64,000 nt of DNA from Rhynchopus sp. YZ270_cl-10. Lineage: Eukaryota; Euglenozoa; Diplonemea; Diplonemida; Diplonemidae. Numbering within the stretch: the stretch's first letter is position 1; each line of letters starts with the position of its first letter. Location: positions 2,542,001 to 2,606,000 of the forward strand of contig OZ037833.1 of the NCBI GenBank assembly GCA_964035575.1, given 5' to 3'. A program made the translations under genes and the position numbers. This document shows, piece by piece, positions 10,901 to 20,901 of the stretch. The notes under the pieces were generated by a model. That model did not search any database. It saw only the letters and a list, made by a program, of their open reading frames with translations, and was not told the origin of the DNA.

Positions 10901-12020
10901 GCCGTGGGGCAGGGCGCACGTTGCATGGTGCTGCGAGAACAAGGGTGTGCGGTGCGCTGACATGCAGGCCTCGGTGCAGGAGGACCGCTGCCTTGCCCTT
11001 GAGGAAACAGCGTCATCTGCTGCGTCTGTGCCTGCGTTGGCTGAGTGCTGTGCGGACTACGGCATTGGCTGCAGTGCACGCTTCGACTGCTTCGACGGGA
11101 CGAACGTGACGCAGTGGGAGGCGACGAAGCGCACGTGGTGCTGCCGTGAGAAGGACGTTGCGTGCAGTGTGCGGTGCAGCGCAAAGGCAGCCCTGAGCCC
11201 TGCGGCAGTGGACTACTGCTGCGCCACGAAGGGTGTGTCGTGCTCTGCTCAGTGGGTTGAGGAGCAGCGCATCCTTGACGACGATGCCGAGGACACAGAG
11301 ACCGCTGCAGGCACGGTGCTTGAGGAGCTCCGCCTCAAGGTGGAGGGCTTCAGTGCAGAGGACGTGCTGCAGGATCCGAAGAAGACGCTTGCGAAGGTGC
11401 GCCAGGCGCTGCTCCGCCTCTCCCCGACACTCCGCTCCGAAAACCTTCTTGTCCGCCAGATCGGTGCTCTGATGGCCAACGCGACTGTGCCGCCTGCTGA
11501 CAAGTGGGACTCCTGGGCGAGGGAGGTTCTGCGCACGTGGAACGCAGAGTGCCTTCCCGACGAGGAGGAGGAGAACGTGAATGTGAACGTGACGGTTGTG
11601 TCGCGTGCTGCAAGCACCCTTGGAGCCAGCGGCAGCGGCAACGGCGCGTGGGTGGACTTTGCACTGAAGGGTGCCTCGGCCGAGGAGGTGGACCGTGTGC
11701 ACGGCGAGATGGGGGCCGCAGTGGCGAAGCAGGGAGCCTCAGGGAGCCTGCGCCCTATTGGTGGGTTGGAGGTGCGTGCTGCAGAGGGTGGCTTGTCTGC
11801 GGAGTCTGGGTCTGGGTCTGATGGCGAGTCTGTGCCTGCATGGCTGATCCCACTCGCAGCAGGTGTGCTGTCCTTGTGTCTTGGTGGTGCTGTGGTGGCT
11901 CTTTTCATGAAGAAGAATGGCAAACGTGAGTGCACAGCAGATGAGACCAACGCTGTGTCAGCAAGCCTCATCGGAGACGAGCTCAAACCCGTTGAATGTC
12001 CAGAGGTGTCCGAGGTGTAG
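7917..12020 (+). CDS. Repeat-rich, Cys-rich type I membrane surface protein (copy 3)
   Basis: The encoded 1367-residue protein is identical to copy 2. The only coding difference I noticed is a synonymous GCA/GCG change in an EKAVTQG segment (G at 9617). Signal peptide, SEEK/NxT repeat, six Cys-Cys modules, membrane helix and tail are all intact, and the TTTTGCAG acceptor again lies 5 nt before the ATG. Confidence 0.9.
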   Translation: MLRCVALVAVLSLGHVAGDANTASQSQHPAKVSREFVSAEKNITNEHTQAHSSEKFVSEEKLSEAKVSQEYSEQKNVTAELSEEKVSVEQSEPKYISEEKNATRAVSEAKLSEEHSEARVSAEEIVTTELSQAKVSEEQSESKYVSEEKSMTGELSEAKVSEQKSGEKSVTAGKTATRELSQAKLSEEQSEPIVSEEKAVTQGLSLEKVTEEHSEPKSTSEEKNVTAALSEEHVSEEVSEPKYTSEEKNITSELSQTRASEEQSEPKVTNEQSEPKYVSEEKNATDEVSEAKVSQEQTQSQQKLSSEEKNVAAELSEAKVTEEQSEPKYISEEKNVTTALSEEHVSEEQSEPKYTSEEKYITSELSQARESEEQSEPKYWSEEKNATEEVSEAKYTSEEKGITSELSQERASEEQSEPKVTNELSQAKVTEEQSEPIVSEEKAVTQELSQEKVTEEHSELKYTSEEKNVTAALSEEHVSEEQSEPKYTSEEKYITSELSQTRASEEQSEPKIVSEEKNMTGELSEAKVSEQKSGEKSVTAGKTATRELSQAKLSEEQSEPIVSEEKAVTQGLSLEKVTEEHSEPKYTSEEKNVTSELSEAKVSEPKSGEKSATGEVSEAKVTEEQSEAKVTHELSQAKVTEEHSELKYTSEEKNATMALSEDHVSDEVSEAKYTSEEKNITSELSQARASEEQSETKYTSEEKGITSELSQERASEEQSEPKVTSELSQAKVTEEQSEPKYVSEEKNATEEVSEAKVSEEQTQSQQQLSSEEKNVAAELSEAKYTSEDKDATMAVSEAKVSEEVSELKAISGEKNATTELSESKVTEEVSDEEKDVTTAQSEEKLAEEASEPTYVSESKNITKELSQAQVTEEQSESKITNELSEAKYTEEQSEVKGISDEEKHTTTSEQSESVSEVKATSLCTGRVGTWDEEVATYCCLEEGLGCAAVPSFSCKHADVAETAEWSEERREFCCETGVVCGDDAFDCTWNAQTAEPWGRAHVAWCCENKGVRCADMQASVQEDRCLALEETASSAASVPALAECCADYGIGCSARFDCFDGTNVTQWEATKRTWCCREKDVACSVRCSAKAALSPAAVDYCCATKGVSCSAQWVEEQRILDDDAEDTETAAGTVLEELRLKVEGFSAEDVLQDPKKTLAKVRQALLRLSPTLRSENLLVRQIGALMANATVPPADKWDSWAREVLRTWNAECLPDEEEENVNVNVTVVSRAASTLGASGSGNGAWVDFALKGASAEEVDRVHGEMGAAVAKQGASGSLRPIGGLEVRAAEGGLSAESGSGSDGESVPAWLIPLAAGVLSLCLGGAVVALFMKKNGKRECTADETNAVSASLIGDELKPVECPEVSEV

Positions 12021-13320
12021 ATGCACAATACGGAGTCCTGTAATGTTTTATCCTTGTCTTCTCTTTGAAAGATGTGTGTGGTGATGCATGCATTTTTTTC
12101 TATTTTAATTGTCTTCAATTTCAGAATAATTTGCCTTCAATTTGGCGAATCCTCCAAAACCCCTGATAATATAGCAAATTGATATATTGCGTTTCTTCAT
12201 TATGTTTGTGCGTGTTTTACGTTTTACGTTTTACTTTTTACTTTTTCCTTTGAAATATGTGATATGATTTGATTGTATGGTCTATTCACTTCATAGTATT
12301 ATTGCCAGTGTCTGCGTCCCAGAGGCGTTTGCCACGATGAACTTATCTTTTCTTTTCTTTTCTTTTCTTGCTTTTTCCTTTTATTTCGTCCACAAGCCGT
12401 AGGCCACTTTCCACCTTCCCGTGTTCAGCCATTCTCCCAGCCTTGCTTGAAGGTTCCTTTGGTCGTACACCGTGAAGAACACTGCGTCACATACTGTGGT
12501 GTCTCACGCCATGTGCGGTAGCATTGGCACCCTGGCAGAGCGGGGCAGATTCTGAATGGGAAGTGTGCACAAGACAGCTGTCGGTTTGTTGGTTTGGGTG
12601 GGGCTGTGCAAAGGTCTCCCTTTTTTTTGAGGTAGCTTTGCACACCTTTCATGCTTCGACCACGAAACATTAAGGTGTTTGTCATTGTTGTTTGCTTGCT
12701 TGCTTGTTGCATGTACGTGAGCGAGTGAGTGATCGACGCGCAGTCAAAGATCAATAGCTGTGTTCGTTGACACCTATGATTTTCTTCTATTTTATCTAAA
12801 TCCCTTTACCCCACATGGACATTTCTACAAATTCAATCATGTGAAGTGCGGCATGCATGGGTGTCTTTTATGTCTACAGAAGCATTTGCCACTCGCCCAA
12901 CTTCATCCTTTTCCATGACCACCCTCCCAAAGAAAAGCGAAAACAAAACACACCTTTATTCTGGTGTGTTTCTGAAGAACTTTCCTTTTGTTCTTCGCAC
13001 AATCCATTCTTTAAACACCGTCGGGGTGGATGGGCGGCAACGGTACTTAACCTGTATCCGTTGAGCACGCTCATTTCGTTCAGGTGGCTAACCTTTCATT
13101 TTGAAGCAACGGGGTGTCTCTCTCTGTCCTCCCTTTCATCCAAAGACAGAAAGCGTCACCCCTTGCCTCCCTACTACAATACAGACCAAGACTCCCCTTT
13201 TCTACATTACTTTTCAACCCCACCCTTTTGTGCAGTACATAGCTTTGTATGTGTCCTGCATCTTCTCCTCTCCCTTCCACCCTTCCCAACAGATAACCCT
13301 GACTATATTTTGCAGACACA

Positions 13321-16300
13321 ATGCTGCGGTGTGTTGCGCTTGTGGCGGTGCTCAGTCTCGGACACGTGGCTGGAGATGCCAACACTGCATCTCAGTCTCA
13401 GCACCCAGCAAAGGTGTCTCGTGAGTTCGTCAGTGCAGAGAAGAACATCACGAACGAACACACACAGGCACATTCTTCGGAGAAGTTCGTCAGCGAAGAG
13501 AAGTTGTCTGAGGCAAAGGTGTCGCAGGAATACTCTGAGCAGAAGAACGTGACCGCGGAGCTCTCGGAGGAGAAGGTTTCAGTGGAGCAGTCTGAGCCCA
13601 AGTACATCAGCGAGGAGAAGAACGCAACAAGGGCAGTGTCTGAGGCAAAGCTTTCGGAGGAGCACTCAGAGGCCAGAGTCAGTGCAGAGGAGATCGTCAC
13701 AACCGAACTGTCGCAGGCAAAGGTTTCGGAGGAGCAGTCTGAGTCCAAGTACGTGAGTGAGGAGAAGAGCATGACCGGCGAACTGTCTGAGGCAAAGGTT
13801 TCGGAGCAGAAGTCTGGGGAGAAGTCTGTCACTGCAGGGAAGACCGCCACCAGAGAACTGTCGCAGGCAAAGCTTTCTGAGGAGCAGTCTGAACCAATTG
13901 TGAGTGAGGAGAAGGCGGTGACGCAGGGTCTCTCACTGGAAAAAGTGACTGAGGAACACTCTGAGCCAAAGTCCACCAGCGAGGAGAAGAACGTGACCGC
14001 GGCACTGTCTGAGGAACATGTTTCGGAGGAGGTGTCGGAGCCGAAGTACACCAGCGAGGAGAAGAACATCACCAGCGAGCTTTCGCAGACACGTGCGTCT
14101 GAGGAGCAGTCTGAACCCAAGGTCACGAACGAGCAGTCTGAGCCGAAGTACGTGAGTGAGGAGAAGAACGCGACAGATGAGGTGTCTGAGGCAAAGGTTT
14201 CGCAGGAGCAGACACAGTCTCAGCAGAAGCTCAGCAGCGAAGAGAAGAATGTTGCGGCCGAGCTGTCTGAGGCAAAGGTCACTGAGGAGCAGTCTGAGCC
14301 AAAGTACATCAGTGAAGAAAAGAACGTGACCACGGCACTGTCTGAGGAACATGTTTCGGAAGAGCAGTCTGAGCCGAAGTACACCAGTGAGGAGAAATAC
14401 ATCACCAGCGAGCTTTCGCAGGCACGTGAGTCTGAGGAGCAGTCTGAGCCGAAGTACTGGAGCGAGGAGAAGAACGCGACAGAGGAGGTGTCGGAGGCGA
14501 AGTACACGAGTGAGGAGAAGGGCATCACCAGCGAGCTTTCGCAGGAACGTGCGTCTGAGGAGCAGTCTGAGCCGAAGGTCACGAACGAGCTTTCGCAGGC
14601 AAAGGTGACTGAGGAGCAGTCTGAACCTATTGTGAGTGAGGAGAAGGCGGTGACGCAGGAGCTCTCACAGGAAAAAGTGACTGAGGAACACTCCGAGCTG
14701 AAGTACACCAGTGAGGAGAAGAACGTGACTGCGGCACTGTCTGAGGAACATGTTTCGGAGGAGCAGTCTGAGCCGAAGTACACGAGTGAGGAGAAATACA
14801 TCACCAGCGAGCTTTCGCAGACACGTGCGTCTGAGGAGCAGTCTGAGCCCAAGATTGTGAGTGAGGAGAAGAACATGACCGGCGAACTGTCTGAGGCAAA
14901 GGTTTCGGAGCAGAAGTCTGGGGAGAAGTCTGTCACTGCAGGGAAGACCGCCACCAGAGAACTGTCGCAGGCAAAGCTTTCTGAGGAGCAGTCTGAACCA
15001 ATTGTGAGTGAGGAGAAGGCAGTGACGCAGGGTCTCTCACTGGAAAAAGTGACTGAGGAACACTCTGAACCCAAGTACACCAGCGAGGAGAAGAACGTAA
15101 CCAGCGAACTGTCTGAGGCAAAGGTTTCGGAGCCTAAGTCTGGAGAGAAGTCTGCTACCGGAGAAGTGTCTGAGGCAAAGGTGACTGAGGAGCAGTCTGA
15201 AGCGAAGGTCACGCACGAGCTTTCGCAGGCAAAAGTGACTGAGGAACACTCCGAGCTGAAGTACACCAGCGAGGAGAAGAACGCGACCATGGCACTGTCT
15301 GAGGATCATGTTTCAGATGAGGTGTCGGAGGCAAAGTACACCAGTGAGGAGAAGAACATCACCAGCGAGCTTTCGCAGGCACGTGCGTCTGAGGAGCAGT
15401 CTGAGACGAAGTACACGAGTGAGGAGAAGGGCATCACCAGCGAGCTTTCGCAGGAACGTGCGTCTGAGGAGCAGTCTGAGCCGAAGGTCACGAGCGAGCT
15501 TTCGCAGGCAAAGGTGACTGAGGAGCAGTCTGAGCCGAAGTACGTGAGTGAGGAGAAGAACGCGACAGAGGAAGTGTCTGAGGCAAAGGTTTCGGAGGAG
15601 CAGACACAGTCTCAGCAGCAGCTCAGCAGCGAAGAGAAGAATGTTGCGGCCGAGCTGTCTGAGGCGAAGTACACCAGCGAGGACAAGGACGCAACAATGG
15701 CAGTGTCTGAGGCAAAGGTTTCGGAGGAGGTGTCTGAGCTGAAAGCCATCAGCGGAGAGAAGAACGCAACTACTGAACTGTCTGAGTCGAAGGTTACGGA
15801 AGAGGTGTCTGACGAGGAGAAGGACGTGACGACGGCACAGTCGGAGGAAAAGCTTGCGGAAGAGGCGTCTGAGCCGACGTACGTCAGCGAATCGAAGAAC
15901 ATCACGAAGGAACTGTCGCAGGCACAGGTGACAGAAGAGCAGTCTGAGTCGAAGATCACGAACGAGCTCTCTGAGGCAAAGTATACGGAGGAGCAGTCTG
16001 AGGTGAAGGGCATCAGCGATGAGGAGAAGCACACGACCACATCTGAGCAATCGGAATCCGTGTCTGAGGTGAAGGCGACGTCGCTTTGCACCGGACGTGT
16101 GGGGACCTGGGACGAGGAGGTTGCGACGTACTGCTGCTTGGAGGAGGGTCTGGGCTGTGCCGCAGTGCCGTCCTTTTCGTGCAAACACGCGGATGTGGCC
16201 GAGACTGCAGAGTGGAGTGAGGAGAGACGTGAGTTCTGCTGCGAGACTGGCGTTGTGTGTGGCGATGATGCCTTTGACTGCACGTGGAATGCACAGACTG

Positions 16301-17424
16301 CGGAGCCGTGGGGCAGGGCGCACGTTGCATGGTGCTGCGAGAACAAGGGTGTGCGGTGCGCTGACATGCAGGCCTCGGTGCAGGAGGACCGCTGCCTTGC
16401 CCTTGAGGAAACAGCGTCATCTGCTGCGTCTGTGCCTGCGTTGGCTGAGTGCTGTGCGGACTACGGCATTGGCTGCAGTGCACGCTTCGACTGCTTCGAC
16501 GGGACGAACGTGACGCAGTGGGAGGCGACGAAGCGCACGTGGTGCTGCCGTGAGAAGGACGTTGCGTGCAGTGTGCGGTGCAGCGCAAAGGCAGCCCTGA
16601 GCCCTGCGGCAGTGGACTACTGCTGCGCCACGAAGGGTGTGTCGTGCTCTGCTCAGTGGGTTGAGGAGCAGCGCATCCTTGACGACGATGCCGAGGACAC
16701 AGAGACCGCTGCAGGCACGGTGCTTGAGGAGCTCCGCCTCAAGGTGGAGGGCTTCAGTGCAGAGGACGTGCTGCAGGATCCGAAGAAGACGCTTGCGAAG
16801 GTGCGCCAGGCGCTGCTCCGCCTCTCCCCGACACTCCGCTCCGAAAACCTTCTTGTCCGCCAGATCGGTGCTCTGATGGCCAACGCGACTGTGCCGCCTG
16901 CTGACAAGTGGGACTCCTGGGCGAGGGAGGTTCTGCGCACGTGGAACGCAGAGTGCCTTCCCGACGAGGAGGAGGAGAACGTGAATGTGAACGTGACGGT
17001 TGTGTCGCGTGCTGCAAGCACCCTTGGAGCCAGCGGCAGCGGCAACGGCGCGTGGGTGGACTTTGCACTGAAGGGTGCCTCGGCCGAGGAGGTGGACCGT
17101 GTGCACGGCGAGATGGGGGCCGCAGTGGCGAAGCAGGGAGCCTCAGGGAGCCTGCGCCCTATTGGTGGGTTGGAGGTGCGTGCTGCAGAGGGTGGCTTGT
17201 CTGCGGAGTCTGGGTCTGGGTCTGATGGCGAGTCTGTGCCTGCATGGCTGATCCCACTCGCAGCAGGTGTGCTGTCCTTGTGTCTTGGTGGTGCTGTGGT
17301 GGCTCTTTTCATGAAGAAGAATGGCAAACGTGAGTGCACAGCAGATGAGACCAACGCTGTGTCAGCAAGCCTCATCGGAGACGAGCTCAAACCCGTTGAA
17401 TGTCCAGAGGTGTCCGAGGTGTAG
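13321..17424 (+). CDS. Repeat-rich, Cys-rich type I membrane surface protein (copy 4, last in array)
   Basis: The protein is identical to copies 2 and 3 and carries the copy-2 base (A) at 15021. It is the last unit. The spacer after it is a normal array spacer until about 18573, where unrelated sequence begins before another ATG would be reached. Confidence 0.9.
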   Translation: MLRCVALVAVLSLGHVAGDANTASQSQHPAKVSREFVSAEKNITNEHTQAHSSEKFVSEEKLSEAKVSQEYSEQKNVTAELSEEKVSVEQSEPKYISEEKNATRAVSEAKLSEEHSEARVSAEEIVTTELSQAKVSEEQSESKYVSEEKSMTGELSEAKVSEQKSGEKSVTAGKTATRELSQAKLSEEQSEPIVSEEKAVTQGLSLEKVTEEHSEPKSTSEEKNVTAALSEEHVSEEVSEPKYTSEEKNITSELSQTRASEEQSEPKVTNEQSEPKYVSEEKNATDEVSEAKVSQEQTQSQQKLSSEEKNVAAELSEAKVTEEQSEPKYISEEKNVTTALSEEHVSEEQSEPKYTSEEKYITSELSQARESEEQSEPKYWSEEKNATEEVSEAKYTSEEKGITSELSQERASEEQSEPKVTNELSQAKVTEEQSEPIVSEEKAVTQELSQEKVTEEHSELKYTSEEKNVTAALSEEHVSEEQSEPKYTSEEKYITSELSQTRASEEQSEPKIVSEEKNMTGELSEAKVSEQKSGEKSVTAGKTATRELSQAKLSEEQSEPIVSEEKAVTQGLSLEKVTEEHSEPKYTSEEKNVTSELSEAKVSEPKSGEKSATGEVSEAKVTEEQSEAKVTHELSQAKVTEEHSELKYTSEEKNATMALSEDHVSDEVSEAKYTSEEKNITSELSQARASEEQSETKYTSEEKGITSELSQERASEEQSEPKVTSELSQAKVTEEQSEPKYVSEEKNATEEVSEAKVSEEQTQSQQQLSSEEKNVAAELSEAKYTSEDKDATMAVSEAKVSEEVSELKAISGEKNATTELSESKVTEEVSDEEKDVTTAQSEEKLAEEASEPTYVSESKNITKELSQAQVTEEQSESKITNELSEAKYTEEQSEVKGISDEEKHTTTSEQSESVSEVKATSLCTGRVGTWDEEVATYCCLEEGLGCAAVPSFSCKHADVAETAEWSEERREFCCETGVVCGDDAFDCTWNAQTAEPWGRAHVAWCCENKGVRCADMQASVQEDRCLALEETASSAASVPALAECCADYGIGCSARFDCFDGTNVTQWEATKRTWCCREKDVACSVRCSAKAALSPAAVDYCCATKGVSCSAQWVEEQRILDDDAEDTETAAGTVLEELRLKVEGFSAEDVLQDPKKTLAKVRQALLRLSPTLRSENLLVRQIGALMANATVPPADKWDSWAREVLRTWNAECLPDEEEENVNVNVTVVSRAASTLGASGSGNGAWVDFALKGASAEEVDRVHGEMGAAVAKQGASGSLRPIGGLEVRAAEGGLSAESGSGSDGESVPAWLIPLAAGVLSLCLGGAVVALFMKKNGKRECTADETNAVSASLIGDELKPVECPEVSEV

Positions 17425-18757
17425 ATGCACAATACGGAGTCCTGTAATGTTTTATCCTTGTCTTCTCTTTGAAAGATGTGTGTGGTGATGCATGCATTTT
17501 TTTCTATTTTAATTGTCTTCAATTTCAGAATAATTTGCCTTCAATTTGGCGAATCCTCCAAAACCCCTGATAATATAGCAAATTGATATATTGCGTTTCT
17601 TCATTATGTTTGTGCGTGTTTTACGTTTTACGTTTTACTTTTTACTTTTTCCTTTGAAATATGTGATATGATTTGATTGTATGGTCTATTCACTTCATAG
17701 TATTATTGCCAGTGTCTGCGTCCCAGAGGCGTTTGCCACGATGAACTTATCTTTTCTTTTCTTTTCTTTTCTTGCTTTTTCCTTTTATTTCGTCCACAAG
17801 CCGTAGGCCACTTTCCACCTTCCCGTGTTCAGCCATTCTCCCAGCCTTGCTTGAAGGTTCCTTTGGTCGTACACCGTGAAGAACACTGCGTCACATACTG
17901 TGGTGTCTCACGCCATGTGCGGTAGCATTGGCACCCTGGCAGAGCGGGGCAGATTCTGAATGGGAAGTGTGCACAAGACAGCTGTCGGTTTGTTGGTTTG
18001 GGTGGGGCTGTGCAAAGGTCTCCCTTTTTTTTGAGGTAGCTTTGCACACCTTTCATGCTTCGACCACGAAACATTAAGGTGTTTGTCATTGTTGTTTGCT
18101 TGCTTGCTTGTTGCATGTACGTGAGCGAGTGAGTGATCGACGCGCAGTCAAAGATCAATAGCTGTGTTCGTTGACACCTATGATTTTCTTCTATTTTATC
18201 TAAATCCCTTTACCCCACATGGACATTTCTACAAATTCAATCATGTGAAGTGCGGCATGCATGGGTGTCTTTTATGTCTACAGAAGCATTTGCCACTCGC
18301 CCAACTTCATCCTTTTCCATGACCACCCTCCCAAAGAAAAGCGAAAACAAAACACACCTTTATTCTGGTGTGTTTCTGAAGAACTTTCCTTTTGTTCTTC
18401 GCACAATCCATTCTTTAAACACCGTCGGGGTGGATGGGCGGCAACGGTACTTAACCTGTATCCGTTGAGCACGCTCATTTCGTTCAGGTGGCTAACCTTT
18501 CATTTTGAAGCAACGGGGTGTCTCTCTCTGTCCTCCCTTTCATCCAAAGACAGAAAGCGTCACCCCTTGCCTCTGCCCCTTTTTTGAACGAATTTCTAAA
18601 AAACCTTGACGTTCATTGATTTTCTAATGTCTACTTTTGTCCACTTGACTCGGTTACGTTGGACTTGGGAGCCGGGAAGCTTTTTACTCAATGAATTTGC
18701 TTCCCTTTTCATTTCCCCAACTTCCTCTTCAAGGTACAACACTTGACCCATTTTATT

Positions 18758-18791
18758 AAGGTGACTAAGCACGAGAGGATTAGGGACATCT
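18758..18791 (+). ncRNA. H1 hairpin
   Basis: AAGGTGACTAA and TTAGGGACATCTT flank a short loop and pair imperfectly. The conserved H1 tail CTTATAAACTTTTCTTTT follows. It lies just upstream of the leader of the P-loop gene. Confidence 0.5.
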
Positions 18792-18802
18792 TATAAACTT
18801 TT

Positions 18803-18902
18803 CTTTTATTCCCGCTGTTCAAACCACAGTCATAACCCCTACCTCTTTTCATCCATCATCCTCCCTCTCTCCCCCCCCCACTTCCTATTACTATCACAGA
18901 GC
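18803..18902 (+). repeat. 100 bp leader/acceptor repeat, left copy
   Basis: Near-identical to 23476-23572; I see one substitution plus a difference in C-tract length. It contains a C/T tract and the acceptor ACTATCACAG ending at 18899. The two copies are in direct orientation and bracket the whole P-loop NTPase locus. Confidence 0.85.
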
Positions 18903-18990
18903 AGCGACTTGCCCTGAAACGTTTATTCCCCCCTCTTTTTGTTAGTTTAGTTCTGTTCTGTTCTGTTCCTAACCCCCTTTCTCTTCAAGT

Positions 18991-19329
18991 ATGTCTCCTG
19001 GTGTGGATGACGGAAGTGGACCCCTGCCCTTGGAGAATGCACAACAGGCTACCTCTTCCACAGCTGGTCTAAGAGACTCTGTTGCAGAAAAGCAAGAAGC
19101 TGTGAGGAAGCTGCAGACAGAGGAGGAGGCGCTGCAGACAGAGAGGAAGGAGCTCAGGGATCACATTGCTGAGCTCAGGGATCACATTGCTGTCTTAACC
19201 TGTTGTGTTCGGGAGAAGAAGACGTTCGCTGCCGATAACTTGGGTGCTGCTGTGACGCATTTTTTGGATGTCCCACCAAGCGAGGCCGTTGTACGCACCA
19301 TGATCACCAAGCTCGAGGGTCGACTGAAG
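18991..19329 (+). CDS. P-loop NTPase gene, exon 1 (coiled coil)
   Basis: The first ATG after the 18899 acceptor starts 113 codons rich in Glu/Lys/Leu. They include a heptad-like segment and a short internal duplication (LRDHIAE/LRDHIAV). The exon ends at AAG with donor GTATAA in phase 0. The acceptor at 20901 restores frame directly into exon 2 (20902-23022), giving a predicted total of about 819 residues. The coiled coil runs on across the junction (EGRLK then RVEERL). Confidence 0.6.
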
Positions 19330-19822
19330 GTATAACCGTTATTATTGTAGTTTCTATTCACTCAACCTTTGAGTTGAGTCATTACATGGTTGTACTGTCT
19401 GTGTGGCGTGGGGAACCTCGGACCTTTTGGAGGCACGGCGAGTGGTCTGCTTGCTTTTTACACCCATGTTTATTTCATCTTTCGAGCATGACCCATTCGC
19501 AACACACATTGGGGTTGCAAAGTTGGTTCTGGAGATGTACAGTGTGGTGCATCTTTGTTTTTTATTTTTTATTTTTTATTTTTTTTTTCACGTTTTGTGC
19601 TTTCACTGCAGGCCTAATGCTAACCGTTGGTTCGTCGGTTCACTTTTATTTATTATTTTTTTTTTTTTATCCGTTGGTTCGTCGGTTCACCCTTAAAAAT
19701 GGGGGTTTTTTGGGATGGGGGGTTCTCTGCCTGTGGTATGCCGTGGGTACCTTGGTCCTGGAGATGTGGGCGCCTGCGCCCGCATCTTCAGGAGGAAGGG
19801 AGATTAAAAGAAGGACACAGCG

Positions 19823-20113
19823 GTGCATACTGCGGCCCCCACCACTGGGTTCAAGGAGGAGGAGGGTCTGTCAGTCGACGAGACATCGAGTGTTGGAGAA
19901 GTTCTGAGCTCTGATACAGAGAGCGGTGTTGCATCTGTTGATGTTAAAGAGGAAAGCGAAGATGGCGATTGCGATGGCGGTGGCAGTGACGATGGAGACT
20001 TGTTTCAGGGATTCAATGATGCACCCCCCTTGCCGGCAAAAATAAAAAAAAGTAGCCTACCGTGCGCCTGCGGCGCAGCTCAAAAACTGGCAGCCCACAG
20101 CCCTCTACCATAG
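19823..20113 (+). CDS. Acidic ORF inside the intronic element (doubtful)
   Basis: The frame encodes an acidic stretch (EEEG, SDTESG, VKEESEDGD, GGGSDDGD) ending in a proline-rich APPLPAKIKK segment. Composition resembles a protein more than the surrounding DNA does. It has no ATG at the frame start and no homology I can name. It may be a captured exon fragment or cargo of the element. Confidence 0.2.
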   Translation: MHTAAPTTGFKEEEGLSVDETSSVGEVLSSDTESGVASVDVKEESEDGDCDGGGSDDGDLFQGFNDAPPLPAKIKKSSLPCACGAAQKLAAHSPLP

Positions 20114-20150
20114 TTTGGCTGTAAAAATGTTCGGTTTTAGGTCACAATTT

Positions 20151-20474
20151 TGGTGCTATCCGGGGGGCGGCGTTTTGCAAAGTTTCACAAAGTTTCACAA
20201 AATGTCACAAAATGTCAATCCTATGCACAACGTTTCACAACGTGTCACAACACTTCGCAACTTTTCACAACTTTTCACAACTTTTCACAACTTTTCACAA
20301 CTATGTACACGCACCGTTGTGAAAAGTTGTGAAAAGTTGTGATTTTGATTGAAATTTTGTGAAAAGTTGTGAATGTTGTGAAAAGTTGTGAAAAGTTGTG
20401 ATTTTGATTGAAATTTGTGAAAAGTTGTGATTTTTATTGAAACTTTGCAAAACGCCGCCCCCCGGATAGCACCA
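20151..20474. repeat. Foldback with TTTCACAAC-type arms
   Basis: The arms TGGTGCTATCCGGGG and CCCCGGATAGCACCA are inverted. They continue into GTTTCACAAA / TTTGTGAAA-like octamer repeats that pair for most of the length. AATTT is duplicated on both sides (20146-20150, 20475-20479), which marks it as an insertion nested in the larger element. Confidence 0.8.
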
Positions 20475-20901
20475 AATTTTTGAAATGTTGCGTACCGTGG
20501 CTTCGCCAGAAAGTTTTGATGTCAATCGCCGTTTCTTCTTGTACTGAGGGAAGGTTTGGTTCACTAGAGAGAACCTAGTGCGACGGCTTGACGTGGAAAA
20601 ACGTGAGAAAAGGGTTGGTTTGGTTCTTGATGTACGTTACCATCCCACGTCATCACGTATTTACGCAAAATGAACGGACCTTTTCGCGCGGAGCGCAAAA
20701 AATTTTTGTTGACCCCTTTTTGGACATATCTTCACGATTTTGGGGAAATTTTTTTTTCATGAAGATAAGCGAAAACCCTGGACCCCTTCCCGGAGGGAAT
20801 TTTTTTTTTTCGCTTTTTTTTTTTTTTTTTTTCCGTTGGTTCACTTTTTTCCCCCCTCCCCCAAAGTTAGCATTAGGCCTGCTTTCACTTTACACAAACA
20901 G

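Larger units (their letters stand above)
1..18573 (+). repeat. Tandem array of 5.4 kb surface-protein gene units
   Basis: Four head-to-tail units, the first truncated by the window edge. Stop codons are spaced 5404, 5397 and 5404 bp apart. The 7 bp length difference is one fewer ACGTTTT unit in the second spacer (near 6820). Within the three full coding regions the only base difference I noticed is a synonymous A/G at 4220, 9617 and 15021. Identity stops abruptly at about 18573, inside what would be the next 5' leader, so this is the right edge of the array. The copy number to the left is unknown and could be collapsed in an assembly. Confidence 0.97.
19608..20882. mobile_element. TIR element in the intron, 7 bp target duplication
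   Basis: The ends are inverted (GCAGGCCTAATGCTAAC left, its complement right). TTTCACT is duplicated immediately outside at 19601-19607 and 20883-20889. Inside are a foldback (20151-20474), an acidic ORF without recognisable domains and T-rich tracts. There is no transposase, so it is non-autonomous. The perfect target copies suggest a recent insertion. The superfamily is unknown. Confidence 0.8.
19330..20901 (+). other. Intron of P-loop gene, enlarged by an insertion
   Basis: Donor GTATAA at 19330, acceptor TTACACAAACAG ending at 20901. Removing the 1275 bp insertion and one target copy would leave a 290 bp intron with a T-rich run before the acceptor, similar in size to the other introns in this window. 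Confidence 0.6.

Noticed and set aside
18758-18791. H1 as a tRNA-derived SINE
   Set aside because: GTGGCTAAGC and GGTTCATCT faintly recall A and B boxes, but they are only ~15-20 bp apart and pair with each other. A Pol III tRNA-type promoter needs wider spacing.
20740-20901. N-terminal Phe-rich extension of the P-loop exon
   Set aside because: It translates T runs of the inserted element; the exon begins at 20902 after ACAAACAG.
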